Counted from the stretch's first letter, positions 10,345 through 20,221 are shown. The stretch is 29,517 nucleotides of DNA from Chara braunii (GCA_003427395.1 BFEA01000011.1:6754631-6784147), one strand, 5' to 3'. Translations and numbers: made by a program. The notes: a model not told the origin generated them from the letters alone.

Positions 10345-10575
10345 ACCTGCTCTTCACCCATGGATCCGTTCTCCGATCCTCGCATGCCTCGGTTATTTGA
10401 TGAGTTTGGGGATGTTCTCATTTCACATCATCACGGTGGCCGACTCTTCACCTATGGATGTGTTCTCGGATCCACGCATGACTTCGTCACTCGGCGAGTT
10501 TGGAGGTGTTCTCGTTTCACTTCGTCCCCTACTGACTCTTCACCTACGGATTCGTTTTCAGATCCTCACGGCCTT
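10345..10575 (+). repeat. Tandem repeat, about 93-bp unit, 2.5 copies
   Basis: The string tcttcacc starts units at 10351, 10445 and 10537 (spacing 94 and 92). Each unit encodes a variant of SSPMDPFSDPRM followed by EFGDVL, but the unit spacing changes the reading frame between copies. It looks like a decayed coding repeat, possibly belonging to the retroelement remnant upstream. Confidence 0.75.
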
Positions 10576-10915
10576 GGGAGGATGTTTTTGGCCTCCTCCC
10601 CACCCGCGCGATGCATTTACAGTTTCACCCTCACCATGGCTCAGCTTCTCAAGGAGGGGGGGTATAGCATCCTAGGGGCTCCTACACGGGCCCTTCAGCT
10701 CCGGCATTTTCCTTCTCGGCCCCCAGGCCGCACAGCCCTTTTGGCTGCGCGACTTGGTGGGCCAGCGCCACGTTGTAGGCCTACGTCGTCCCATTTGCTG
10801 TTCTTTTATTCAGTATTTAATATTTATTTATTTATGTTTGCTGAATGCGTTTGGGGCTGAGCTTTGTCTGGACTATTTTTGTCTGTTCCAGATGTGTCGT
10901 TTCAGACTTTCTTTT
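10576..10915. other. No gene identified
   Basis: A plus-strand frame extends through part of this stretch without recognisable motifs. A short AT-rich block (tatttaatatttatttattt) lies at about 10813-10834. Confidence 0.4.
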
Positions 10916-11214
10916 GTCCGAACAGGTAGATGCCTGTTCGGACCAGTGGATTTCAGATTCGGCCGTAGCAGGCCAGGTTCAGATTTGTGCGCATCTGGGA
11001 CTGGATCAGGCATTCTTCTGGTTGTGCCTGGCCCAGTCCGCAGGACCCTGCTGCATCAGCAGGGTTGCCTGGACATCCGGTAGGGACCCAGGCAGGCTGT
11101 TCTAGGCCAGGATCATAGGACCAGGACTTGGGCCTGTGATTGGACACTAGATTCGATGGTCTTGATTGCAGAACGAGGTCTGCTCAGCCAGGCCCAGCGG
11201 TATATAGCTGGGCC
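10916..11214. repeat. Cluster of four inverted repeats (hairpins)
   Basis: Four separate stem-loops lie within 300 bp. 10916-10926 pairs perfectly with 10933-10943 (11 bp, 6-nt loop). 10999-11012 pairs with 11025-11038 (12 of 14). 11045-11053 pairs perfectly with 11057-11065 (9 bp, 3-nt loop). 11191-11198 pairs perfectly with 11207-11214 (8 bp) around ggtatata. There is no accompanying open frame with motifs. It could be a structured noncoding RNA, an LTR or a MITE-like piece; function is unknown. Confidence 0.6.
11199..11206 (+). promoter_or_regulatory. TATA-like core inside a palindrome
   Basis: ggtatata sits exactly between the arms ggcccagc and gctgggcc. The core fits a TATA box, but no downstream gene is identified, so the promoter role is speculative. 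Confidence 0.25.
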
Positions 11215-11509
11215 AGTCCTCCAGTTCGAGGACATTCTGGCTGGAGCACCAGTTGGCCGTCACGCGGCTGGAGCAACGCCAGGCTGGACGAGCTACGGTA
11301 TAGTGGCAGCGTTAGAGTAGGGGAGTAGGCTGGAGTGGAGAGGTTGGCAGAGGCCATAGCCACGTGGGAGAGAGAGACTCACCTCGGCACCATAGCTGGG
11401 ACTCCATACCGGTCTGGGACCGGCCTTCAGCAGCGACCTGCATCAGGAGTCGTCACCTTCGCTGGTCAGTAGTCATGGCATAATCATCAGGAGAGTGTGA
11501 GAGAGGAGA

Positions 11510-11631
11510 GTTCTTCTCCATCTTCTCCTTCTTCTTCTACGTTTCCTTCTCCTGATTCTTCTCCAGCCCCTCATAGCCATTGCTCTTCTTTCTTCTTCTC
11601 CTCCCTCCTTTTCTTCTCTTTCTTCTTCTTC

Positions 11632-11663
<32 letters not shown>

Positions 11664-11664
11664 A
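11510..11664. repeat. Pyrimidine-rich tract followed by (AG)n
   Basis: Imperfect TTC/CTT repeats (11510-11633) switch abruptly to AG repeats (11634-11664), giving a homopurine/homopyrimidine mirror-like arrangement. Frames through it encode Ser/Phe and Arg-Glu low-complexity peptides only. The stretch 11215-11509 and the stretch to 12060 hold no recognisable gene. Confidence 0.8.
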
Positions 11665-12086
11665 AGATCTCAGGCAGTAACTATTTCAGGCCGAACATTT
11701 GATGGGGGAGATAATTTCTGGACTATTTCGAGCTATTCTCTTGTCTTCTCCCCCTTCTCTCTCTTCCTCTTCTTCTCCCCACCTCCATCACCCATGGTCT
11801 TCTCCCCATTGTGTGTGCAAGGTGTCTTTCTTCCATGTATGCCTCCCTCCTTGCTGATCTGACATCTGTGATGATGCCTGTGCGAGTCGAGTCTGAGTCC
11901 GCCGAGTCAGGTCATATCTTTGCTTCTTCCCGCTGGGCCGCATTGCACTATATCGCTCCTTTTCTGATGCACATTGCTTATTTGTCGATCATTCATCTTT
12001 AGATGAGCATGCATCACCACCCCAAGGATAGGGAGTCTGGAATTCACCTGCATTTATGGACTAAAAAGAGTCCATCTCCTGGGCCA

Positions 12087-12402
12087 GCGGCCTAGCTCGG
12101 TTCATAGAGCACGGAAGCTGCATTCAGGAGGTCGTGGGTTTGGTTCCCCGCATCATCCTTTCGAATCCCCACGGCCTCCTGCGGCACGCTGCGGGTTCAC
12201 CAGCTGAGATAGTCCGCTTGCCACCCCTGGTCGATTGGTACGGGGTCTGGTCCCTTCCATTCGTTGCCAGGGGTTAGGTTCAACCCAGAGGGGGCAGACT
12301 CAATCCTCAGGGGATTGGCACAACCCATAACCCTTAGTGTAGCTTAAGCTCTAACCGGTATGTTAAAGATAGGCTTCAAAGTTAAAAGTTAAAACTTAAA
12401 AC
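12087..12402 (+). mobile_element. Second tRNA-derived SINE
   Basis: A tRNA-like head starts at about 12087 with an A box resembling TAGCTCGGTTC...AGAGC (12093-12110) and a B-box-like GGTTTGGTTCC (12137-12147). The segment gcattcaggaggtcg in the anticodon-to-variable region is identical to that in the SINE head at 6408-6478. The body differs from the other SINE and ends in an A-rich stretch with repeated ttaaaa (12380-12402). No clear target duplication was found, so the 3' limit is approximate. Confidence 0.65.
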
Positions 12403-12551
12403 CCATAACTCGCAGTGGGCTGCACTTCCAATGCATAGATAGGATCAATGGGGTAAATAACATGAGGTGAGTAGGTAGCAAGTGCGAGGTGAAAAATATT
12501 GAGAGAATAACACAGTGAATACAGATGTCCCCCATATGAAGACGACAGCTG

Positions 12552-13145
12552 NNNNNNNNNNNNNNNNNNNNNNNNNNNNNNNNNNNNNNNNNNNNNNNNN
12601 NNNNNNNNNNNNNNNNNNNNNNNNNNNNNNNNNNNNNNNNNNNNNNNNNNNNNNNNNNNNNNNNNNNNNNNNNNNNNNNNNNNNNNNNNNNNNNNNNNNN
12701 NNNNNNNNNNNNNNNNNNNNNNNNNNNNNNNNNNNNNNNNNNNNNNNNNNNNNNNNNNNNNNNNNNNNNNNNNNNNNNNNNNNNNNNNNNNNNNNNNNNN
12801 NNNNNNNNNNNNNNNNNNNNNNNNNNNNNNNNNNNNNNNNNNNNNNNNNNNNNNNNNNNNNNNNNNNNNNNNNNNNNNNNNNNNNNNNNNNNNNNNNNNN
12901 NNNNNNNNNNNNNNNNNNNNNNNNNNNNNNNNNNNNNNNNNNNNNNNNNNNNNNNNNNNNNNNNNNNNNNNNNNNNNNNNNNNNNNNNNNNNNNNNNNNN
13001 NNNNNNNNNNNNNNNNNNNNNNNNNNNNNNNNNNNNNNNNNNNNNNNNNNNNNNNNNNNNNNNNNNNNNNNNNNNNNNNNNNNNNNNNNNNNNNNNNNNN
13101 NNNNNNNNNNNNNNNNNNNNNNNNNNNNNNNNNNNNNNNNNNNNN
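12552..13145. other. Assembly gap (594 N)
   Basis: Unsequenced bases. Any frame crossing it is meaningless, and the distance between the flanks is an estimate. Confidence 1.
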
Positions 13146-13590
13146 AAGAAGACAACCAAATTGAGTAGGAGCCAAAAGACAGGTGAGCAGTGGAAAACCT
13201 TTGGCAATCGACAACCATTGAAATTGGAACATCGCTAAGCATAACAGCGCGGAGCAGATGGTAGCCCATATTCACCACCTCTAATCCGCAGATTCCTTAG
13301 CTGAACCTAAACACAGAAATACCCAATTTCTCTCAATCCGTTGCTCAACAACTCCTCTATCTCTGAGCCCTATCTCCTGTCAAAAACTTGTATGCGGCAA
13401 CCCAAAATGGGTTCAAAAAGAAGACCTGACCAGCTTTCCTCCACTCGCCCTCTACAGTGTCAATGTCATCACCCTTCTCGTAAATAAACACAATGCATAG
13501 ATGCCTCTGCTCCATGACAGGCACGACGATATCCCAGATATTCACATCATGGTAACTTCATGCTTCTCATGTGCATGATGCAGCCACTGT
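13146..13590. other. No gene identified; one short minus frame
   Basis: A 62-codon minus-strand frame at 13357-13545 reads EQRHLCIVFIYEKGDDIDTVEGEW and NPFWVAAYKF, whose composition resembles real protein, but I recognise no family and it has no partner frame outside the gap. It may be a fragment of a broken gene. Confidence 0.3.
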
Positions 13591-13955
13591 CATGGTTAAC
13601 TTAAAGTGGGACATTTAAGCTTACTGCCGGTTAGCAACTCGCCATGGTTAACTTCCGGTGAGACATTTCAACTTACTGCCTGTTAGCAACTCGCCATGGT
13701 AACTTCCAGTGGGACATTTCAACTTACTGCCTGTTAGCAACTAGCCATGGTAACTTCCAGAAGTAGCTTCCAGCAGTGATCTTCGGGTGGCAATATTCAG
13801 AAGCAGCTTTCTGTGGTAACTTACCGTTTGTGGTAACTCTCGACAGAAATTCCGCACGGTAACTCCTGGTGACGACTCTGGCGTTCACTCTTAGAGAGTC
13901 TGAGGTAAATTCCAGTGGTAACTACTAACTTCCAGTGATGACTTCCACCGCCGTG
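13591..13955. repeat. Minisatellite, 51-52 bp unit, then degenerate short repeats
   Basis: Units beginning catggt(t)aactt start at 13591, 13643, 13695 and 13746 (spacing 52, 52, 51) and share gtgggacattt, cttactgcc and gttagcaact. After 13760 only the core ggtaacttccagtgg persists as degenerate short repeats to about 13955. It is probably not coding. Confidence 0.85.
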
Positions 13956-15090
13956 GAGACATCCACTGCTAACGGTATGTGTAATCGGAGGACGATAGGT
14001 GATGCCTTGAGAGTCAGGCAAACCATGTCTTTCAAGCTTAAACACATAATAAAAACATCCGTGCAGCCGGCAGGCTACTCCTCAAGGAGAGACACGACGC
14101 ATAGTGCCTATCTTCCAAGGTCCAAGAAGCAGAGGCAGAGCAACACTGCTGCAACAGCGTCATATCAATCGACTTATTGTGCAGAGACTTCACTCCCTTC
14201 AGTCATTGATGCCATTCTCGTTGCGATCTGTTCAGCACCTAGTTCCTCAAGTAGGAACAGGACAACCCCTGTCAATATGTGTTGGTTCAGGCTGTTGTTC
14301 TCTTCGTCTCCTCTCTTCTCTCCTTTTATCTCCTGTCCTTCCGTCTTTCCTTTTCTCCTTCCTTAGCCCTCCATCCCACCATTCTCCCTGTGTCCCTGCG
14401 CACCTGTTGTCTTTGACAGCTCATCCAACAGCTCTTATCTAATTCTCTTTCTCCTATCCGGTCCCGTTCTACTCCTCACCTCTTACCTGTCGTCTCTGAA
14501 CATCTGTTACTATTTCTGGTCATTTTTTTGTCCCTCTCACAGGCTCTCTGCACCCTTTCTCTGGTTCCTTTGAGTCTGTATACACACTTTCTCATGGAGG
14601 GTGACTCCCCACTCCTCATTTCTTACTCTATCATGGATTCATGATTGAATCCAAGGCCCTCAACTTCTACTTTCTTCTCCTTCTGAAACGTTTGTATAAC
14701 CTTGATGATGGCATTAACAGACGTACTCAGTTCACTCTCCCTTTGTCCATTTTGTGGATCAGTCTCTCCACCCCTCCAGGACTCGCTCTTGTGGAATGCG
14801 CTTTATATGATTAATCATTTGCAACCTCATCATTGCCCATAATTCAAAGTTTTTTTCAAACTGTTGTTGTGTTTTGCTCCTTCCTCGTCTCAAGTCTGTT
14901 CCTTCTCAGCTCTCTGCCCAATACGGTGTAGCCGCTGACCGCAGCTGCATCAGTACTTCGTTCTGTGCCTCCTGACTCACTTAGCTCTGCTCTACATCTG
15001 TAGATAGATGTCAATCTGGAAGATCTATGATTCTATTATATTGATATCCTGGCCTGGCTAACAACTGAATGTTACACCTCTACAAGTACA
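13956..15090. other. Pyrimidine-rich DNA without a recognised gene
   Basis: Plus-strand frames at 13935-14442 are driven by Ser/Pro/Leu-rich pyrimidine tracts and carry no family motif. The tetranucleotide run at 15091 may mark the 3' end of a retroposed segment covering part of this stretch, but no coding domain supports this. Confidence 0.35.
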
Positions 15091-15112
15091 AATCAATCGA
15101 TCAATCAATCAA
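15091..15112 (+). repeat. (AATC)n tetranucleotide run
   Basis: Five AATC-type units with one interruption, followed by aattaca. Short tandem tails like this end some non-LTR elements, but it may also be a plain microsatellite. Confidence 0.7.
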
Positions 15113-15498
15113 GAATTACAGGCCTATACTTTACAATAATTTAAGGGGTGTCCTCAACTATTGCTTAGGAGTTTTTTTAGCTCAGCACAGGCTCAGCCTG
15201 ACCGACTGTAATGATCTCTGACAATCATGACGCCACCCACCACCCTCTTTTCTCTTGTCGTCACACGTGATGACTGTCCTGGTGCATTCAGCTGATCTTT
15301 TTCGATTCAAACTTCAAAGGGCCTGAGCTGACCTTTCATAGGATTAACAAGGGGTGCCATAGAGAGTGACCATTGACCACACCCAGTAGCTGCTTGTTTT
15401 GTGAAAAATGTGGTGCGCTGGCCATGCAGTGAGTAGTCAGTCGCTCCAGTTGTGGCCCTCACGACCCACCCTGAACAACATCCAGTTGCGTTCAAGCT
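15113..15498 (-). other. Probable 3' flank or UTR of the coiled-coil gene
   Basis: This stretch lies directly downstream of the stop of the large minus-strand frame. No other gene is seen, and no AATAAA is found on the minus strand, so the 3' end of the transcript is not defined. Confidence 0.35.
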
Positions 15499-18400
15499 TC
15501 AGTCATTCTTGCCACAACAGCACTTTGAAGCTCTCCTGTCAACTTGATTTCCTGGCAAATGCCTCAAACCACTCTTTCCCCTCTTTTCCGTGCCCGGCAG
15601 TCTCTGTACCCGGTTAAGGCTCACTTTTGGCTTCTCAACCGCTCTCGGCCCTTTCTTCTCCTCTGCCCTTTTTGCAGGACCTCCGGCTCCTCGTTTACCA
15701 GTTTTCCTATCACCTGCTGGCGGTAGCAGGCCCGCCGCCGCTGGGCCACAATCCCTGGAGTTGTTTGCTACCTTCCCTACCTGTCCTACAATCATACCAA
15801 CACCCCTCCCATTACCCTTCTTCACAACAAATACATAACCTCCACCATTAGCCTCTGTTGTGCCGGTCGTCGGCTGCGCTCTGAGAGAGAGATAACCCTT
15901 CGCCAACGTCCCGACAATTCTTGTTGAAGTATTCTTTGCAGTAACGTTGCTCCCACCAGCCCAGGAGACTCCCCCACCAGCTCCCCATTCCTTCTTTCTG
16001 CCCGTGAGAGTACCTCTACCACTGGGTCTGGCAGATGATACACCTCTTTTGACGCCACCACCTCGTGCCCCTCTCTCATCATGGCTGTCTTCTGTGGAAA
16101 TATCGCCCTCTTTAGCAATGCCAGCCTCCTCCTCAGTCACCATGCTTCCCGAGTCCACGGTGTCATCCGCAAGTACTGTTGCGCTCTGCCCATCCACAAC
16201 TGGTAGGGACTCTGCAGCCGTTGTCGCCCTTCCGTTCCTGGATTCCACCATCGCTGAAGTCCTGACATCCGTTGCGCTTTCATCTGCTTTCTTTTCTTGT
16301 CCTTCTTCCGTTCGATGCTTTGTCAGCAAAACAAAGCACTTGTCCTTCATGTCTTTGCCCATTCTGTCGTGTAGGGGGATTGATGGCTGCGCCAAACACA
16401 CACCTCTCTCCAAAGTCGTGCACCCAGCCCTTCCCCCCGCCGAAGTTGATAGCAGCGAATTGCACCTCCTTTTCCAAGGGCTACAAGAGCAAGGCGAGCT
16501 GTCTTTTTCACAGCCAACACTGTCACCGGGAGCAGATGGCTCATTTGGCTGCGGGGCGTTGTTTCCTACTGTAGCCTTCCTGCAGTTCACAGGGTTAGTG
16601 GCACTACCGTTGCATCCACTTCGTATCTGCCTGGCACTGTTTGTGCTGCAGATCACATGCTTACCGGCCCTGTCGCTGCGCCCTTCCCCTAGCAGCCCAC
16701 TGGGAAGAGAGGGACGGTCACCTCCTGCATGCCCTTTAGCCAGAAGCTCATCCACAAGTCTATCTAAAGAAGAGCCGTTCAACGGTAGATCTAATCGATG
16801 GACGACCTCACCTTCTTGCTCACCCCGAAGTACGTCACTTTCTGCAGGAGTCACACCTGCAAGATCCTTTTTACCCCCCCGTACAATGACCCCCCTATCA
16901 GTTTGATCACCACCATTAGTGCCCCCATTGCCAGACTTGTGAGCTGCATTCGGGTCCAAATCAGGCGTTTTTGTAAACGAGTCCATTCTCCTGCCTGCTT
17001 CCTGTTCACCTTCTTCCTCCAAGCCTGGACCCAGTAACAAGCCTTCTGAAGACATTTCTACCGTGAAATGGTGGCCCAGTTTCTCTGGCAGGCGTGCGTG
17101 ATGATGCGCATCCTCATCGTCATCACAAATCTCAAGCTTCCAATCTCCTTGCGAGGGAGCATACTCTGCACTGTTCAGCCCCCTGTCGTCTGCCTCAGGC
17201 AGACACTCCCTCAAGTTTTCCACCCTCTGCGGAAGCAAAGACGATGCGCTGCTCCTGCCCATGTTTCTGCCTGAAAGAACTATACCTGCTAGAACATCAA
17301 CTGCAACCTTATCAACACCTACCATATTTTCCACCCACACTGTTGTTGACGAGGGATCCCCGCAAATCAGGCTAGTTACAACATGGTCTCTAACGTAACC
17401 CACCTCGAAGGAGTCTCCACTGACCTTCTCCCGACTCCGTGGGCCCAAGCAACTACGGTGACAATCATCTGCCTCACGCCTATCAACCCGCAACACATGT
17501 TTCCCCCCCTCTGCACTTGCACGATGACAGGGCTTAGCTGCTGCCTTGACCTCCTTGTCCAAGCTCTGGGTAGCCTCTCCTCCTCCTCCACGTAAGGTAT
17601 CCTCCACACTGGCCATCCTCAGGCAGTTTCTGTCAGGAGCTGTTCCGAGCCTGCCACCATTACCCACAAGCAGCTTGCCCTGCATGGGGCTGACTATGAT
17701 CTCCATGGCAGTGCTGGCAGTGGAAGCTCTGCCATCGCTGTTGGTTGCGCAATCCTCTCTCTGTGAGAGCCAACTAGCCTGCACAGAGCTCCACACAGGT
17801 AATACTCCCCTGTCCTGATGCTCCTGTTCTGCGCGCTCGCCGTAAAAAGCCATCTGCTGATAAAGGCGAGCGTTAAGCGGACATGCACCGGCAACGTGCC
17901 TCTCTCCCTCCAGATCATGTGAGCACCAGACGAACTGGTGTGCTGTCAATCTGCTGGCACTCATGTCTGCTCGACCTCGAGCCCACTTCCTGTCGTCCAC
18001 AGAGATCCGCCGATTAAGAACTAGACACCTAGGACTTGCTCCGCGTCCTCCTGTAAGGTACTTCTCATACGAATCTTGAGTTCCAACTGGTGCAAATCTT
18101 CCAACATCGTAGTTCACATCGGCTGAGTCCAGGGTGCCGTCCTCAGCGGCTGTGATCCCATCTCCAGCATTGGCTCCAGAGCATTCCACATGGGGGAACG
18201 TATCTCTGCTTGTTTCCTCCGTCCGGCCACTGCTGCTTGCCTTCACCGGCGAACAACATTCAATGCATCTAGAAGCATGAGCATCTACCTTGCTACTTTC
18301 TCTGCGGTCACTTCTCACAGCAGAGGCAACAGTTTTCGCAGTCGTGGCTTCTTCTAATCCTCTTATTGTACTCACGACGTTCGTCACTTGGAGAGAATCA

Positions 18401-19857
18401 TCGTCCTGCTCATCACCAGCACCATCGTCAGATTCGTCACTGTCATCCTGAATCGGGTCCATCTGAAGGTCATGTATTTCGACACATGGGCTATCGCAGT
18501 CGGTAGCATGAATGCCCGGACACCCATCCTCGTCCCTACATGGTGACAGTGGGAAGCGAAAAGATGACAGTATGACTGATAGTGCTGAATCAGTTCTGGT
18601 ATGCCGAGCAGCACGAGGTCTCGAGTTTTTTACATCAACATTTGCATCAGCGCTTGAGGGAGGATGGATCTGTTGTGGAGGCGGCTTCTTCAAGCCTCTC
18701 AGGTGATAGCCAACAGTTTGTGATGCGCGCTGGTCGTGCAGACTGAGAAGTGATCCTGACACACTTTCCCTGAACCTCCAGGCACTTTCCACTTCCCCCT
18801 CAGCGCCGCCACCTGCGGCATTCCTATCACCAGCGGACATGTTTATCAGGCCCTGCATATCATGTGTCGTGTCGTCGTTTAGCATGTCGAGTGGATTGAC
18901 ATCATGAAAAGTGTCATATGTGTCATTCCGCGAGGCCACGACTTTGGTCGCACTCTCTGCCCTGTTATTTGCATCACCGTCAGATGGGAATGGACCCGCT
19001 TCTTCCCCTGTGCTTACTGCTGCCGGTGACATGGCCACCTTGAGGAGCACCGTTTCCGGTGTCCTCGGCACTGCTTCCGGGAGCTGCCCACTGCAATCTC
19101 CAGGGCGACAACAACAATTATGCGCATGCTCTTGACTCGCACAGTATTCTTCTTTTAGCCCTACCACAGACTGGACCTGGTGGTCGCAAACACATTCTCC
19201 ATCGACGATCTTTTTCCGGTGTCCTGCCTGAATTCTCTTCATTTCGTCGCGCAGACCAGCGAGCTCCTCTAAGAGAGCTTCAGCTCTTTTTTCAGCCTCC
19301 ATTTTCTGCCTCACCGCGTCTTCCACCTCAAGTCTCTGCTGCGCATCGCGTCCATGAAGCTGCATGTTCTCCTTACAAACTATATCCATATCATCCTTCA
19401 TATGTCGGAGCTCGCTCTTACAACACTCCATCTCTCTCTCCAACAAAATATTTTTCCTCTCCAGGTTGAATGCCTGCTGCCTCAAGAGCTCCTGTGCGAC
19501 GAGGTCTTGTCCACCGCCGCCTTCCGCTGTCCTAGCCTCACACATACCTCCCAAGCTCTTCCCTCTCATACGCCGCCGAGTCTTCCTCCATTCCTTCCAC
19601 TCCTCATCGCCCAAACCACCACTGGGAGTGCTTTCCCCATCAATCAGCTCGTCGATTTCTTCATCCTCATCGAATACACAGTAACTCACACTTCGCTCAG
19701 CCCGCGATGTCAGCTTCTGAACGTTACAAGCATACGATTGACTAACTTCGTTCAGTGTTTTCAGGATGCTCCGCAGCTCTTTGTTGCGCGACTCCTCGAG
19801 CTTCCATACTTTTGCCCTGTCCAACGACGAATCACATAGCAGATAAGAACTAGCCAA
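15499..19857 (-). CDS. Large coiled-coil, low-complexity protein, unknown function
   Basis: This frame is open for 1452 codons, far beyond chance at this base composition, and is the only intact long coding sequence here. I do not recognise a family. Residues 12-35 and 118-214 are charged and heptad-like (LERKNILLEREM, MEAEKRAEALLEELAGL), predicting coiled coil. A Cys/His-rich patch spans 222-255 (ECVCDH...CCCRPGDC). An Asp-rich block lies near 467-487. The centre is long, Ser/Gly/Asp-rich and probably disordered. The last 70 residues are basic and end KCCCGKND. There is no signal peptide or membrane segment. The frame begins with TTG directly after a TGA, and the first ATG is codon 97, so the true 5' limit is probably a splice acceptor: candidates are ttggctag and gttggacag a few codons in, after an upstream T-rich tract. 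It is thus likely the large last exon of a multi-exon host gene. A full chromovirus lies just upstream in the same orientation. Confidence 0.8.
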   Translation of the reverse strand: MASSYLLCDSSLDRAKVWKLEESRNKELRSILKTLNEVSQSYACNVQKLTSRAERSVSYCVFDEDEEIDELIDGESTPSGGLGDEEWKEWRKTRRRMRGKSLGGMCEARTAEGGGGQDLVAQELLRQQAFNLERKNILLEREMECCKSELRHMKDDMDIVCKENMQLHGRDAQQRLEVEDAVRQKMEAEKRAEALLEELAGLRDEMKRIQAGHRKKIVDGECVCDHQVQSVVGLKEEYCASQEHAHNCCCRPGDCSGQLPEAVPRTPETVLLKVAMSPAAVSTGEEAGPFPSDGDANNRAESATKVVASRNDTYDTFHDVNPLDMLNDDTTHDMQGLINMSAGDRNAAGGGAEGEVESAWRFRESVSGSLLSLHDQRASQTVGYHLRGLKKPPPQQIHPPSSADANVDVKNSRPRAARHTRTDSALSVILSSFRFPLSPCRDEDGCPGIHATDCDSPCVEIHDLQMDPIQDDSDESDDGAGDEQDDDSLQVTNVVSTIRGLEEATTAKTVASAVRSDRRESSKVDAHASRCIECCSPVKASSSGRTEETSRDTFPHVECSGANAGDGITAAEDGTLDSADVNYDVGRFAPVGTQDSYEKYLTGGRGASPRCLVLNRRISVDDRKWARGRADMSASRLTAHQFVWCSHDLEGERHVAGACPLNARLYQQMAFYGERAEQEHQDRGVLPVWSSVQASWLSQREDCATNSDGRASTASTAMEIIVSPMQGKLLVGNGGRLGTAPDRNCLRMASVEDTLRGGGGEATQSLDKEVKAAAKPCHRASAEGGKHVLRVDRREADDCHRSCLGPRSREKVSGDSFEVGYVRDHVVTSLICGDPSSTTVWVENMVGVDKVAVDVLAGIVLSGRNMGRSSASSLLPQRVENLRECLPEADDRGLNSAEYAPSQGDWKLEICDDDEDAHHHARLPEKLGHHFTVEMSSEGLLLGPGLEEEGEQEAGRRMDSFTKTPDLDPNAAHKSGNGGTNGGDQTDRGVIVRGGKKDLAGVTPAESDVLRGEQEGEVVHRLDLPLNGSSLDRLVDELLAKGHAGGDRPSLPSGLLGEGRSDRAGKHVICSTNSARQIRSGCNGSATNPVNCRKATVGNNAPQPNEPSAPGDSVGCEKDSSPCSCSPWKRRCNSLLSTSAGGRAGCTTLERGVCLAQPSIPLHDRMGKDMKDKCFVLLTKHRTEEGQEKKADESATDVRTSAMVESRNGRATTAAESLPVVDGQSATVLADDTVDSGSMVTEEEAGIAKEGDISTEDSHDERGARGGGVKRGVSSARPSGRGTLTGRKKEWGAGGGVSWAGGSNVTAKNTSTRIVGTLAKGYLSLRAQPTTGTTEANGGGYVFVVKKGNGRGVGMIVGQVGKVANNSRDCGPAAAGLLPPAGDRKTGKRGAGGPAKRAEEKKGPRAVEKPKVSLNRVQRLPGTEKRGKSGLRHLPGNQVDRRASKCCCGKND

Positions 19858-20221
19858 TCAAAATGCATGAACCATGATTTGAAAAAAAACAAAAGATTTG
19901 GTTAGGCTGCTCCGCTTCTCTGGTTTGATCTCCCCCTTCTTTGGATGTCACAAACATGCTTGCTGGTGTGATAAGCACCCCGACTGTTGCCCCCGAGAAT
20001 AGAAGGGGGCATTGTGTTGTTGTTGTTGTTTTTTAAGGGAAAATTTCAAAAAAAGCATCACCATGCCATTCCCTCCAGCCACTGCACTGCAGGGGAACTA
20101 AACTTACTTCCAGTCCAGGAACACCAACTATGCCATTTGCTCCAACCACAGCAGGCGCATAAAAGTACTCGCGGAGGTGAGAGAGCTGAGACACCACCTC
20201 CTGTTTTTTTTTTTTTTAATG
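19858..20221. other. Intron or upstream region of the coiled-coil gene
   Basis: Non-coding stretch between the large exon and the LTR element. It contains gttgttgttgtt (about 20016-20028) and a T run (20203-20217) next to the insertion site. On the minus strand the T-rich tract at 19885-19900 lies about 30-50 bases before the proposed splice acceptor. Confidence 0.5.

Noticed and set aside
12087-12155. Functional tRNA gene on the plus strand
   Set aside because: Degenerate B box and no convincing acceptor stem; it fits a SINE head better.
12389-13278. Several long frames crossing 12552-13145
   Set aside because: Most of each frame is N; nothing is coded there that can be read.
13591-13790. 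CRISPR-like array
   Set aside because: The units are head-to-tail and similar along their whole length with no unique spacers, in a eukaryotic context.
15544-19839. Many plus-strand frames opposite the large minus-strand gene
   Set aside because: They are antisense shadows: Ser/Pro/Leu-rich, motif-free, and broken where the minus frame is continuous.
19855-19857. TTG as the true start codon of the large protein
   Set aside because: In a nuclear eukaryotic gene this is unlikely; a TGA precedes it directly and a splice acceptor nearby is a better explanation.
15499-19857. The large frame as a retrotransposon gag or pol
   Set aside because: No reverse transcriptase, integrase, protease or capsid motif is visible and the frame is intact, unlike every transposon frame here.
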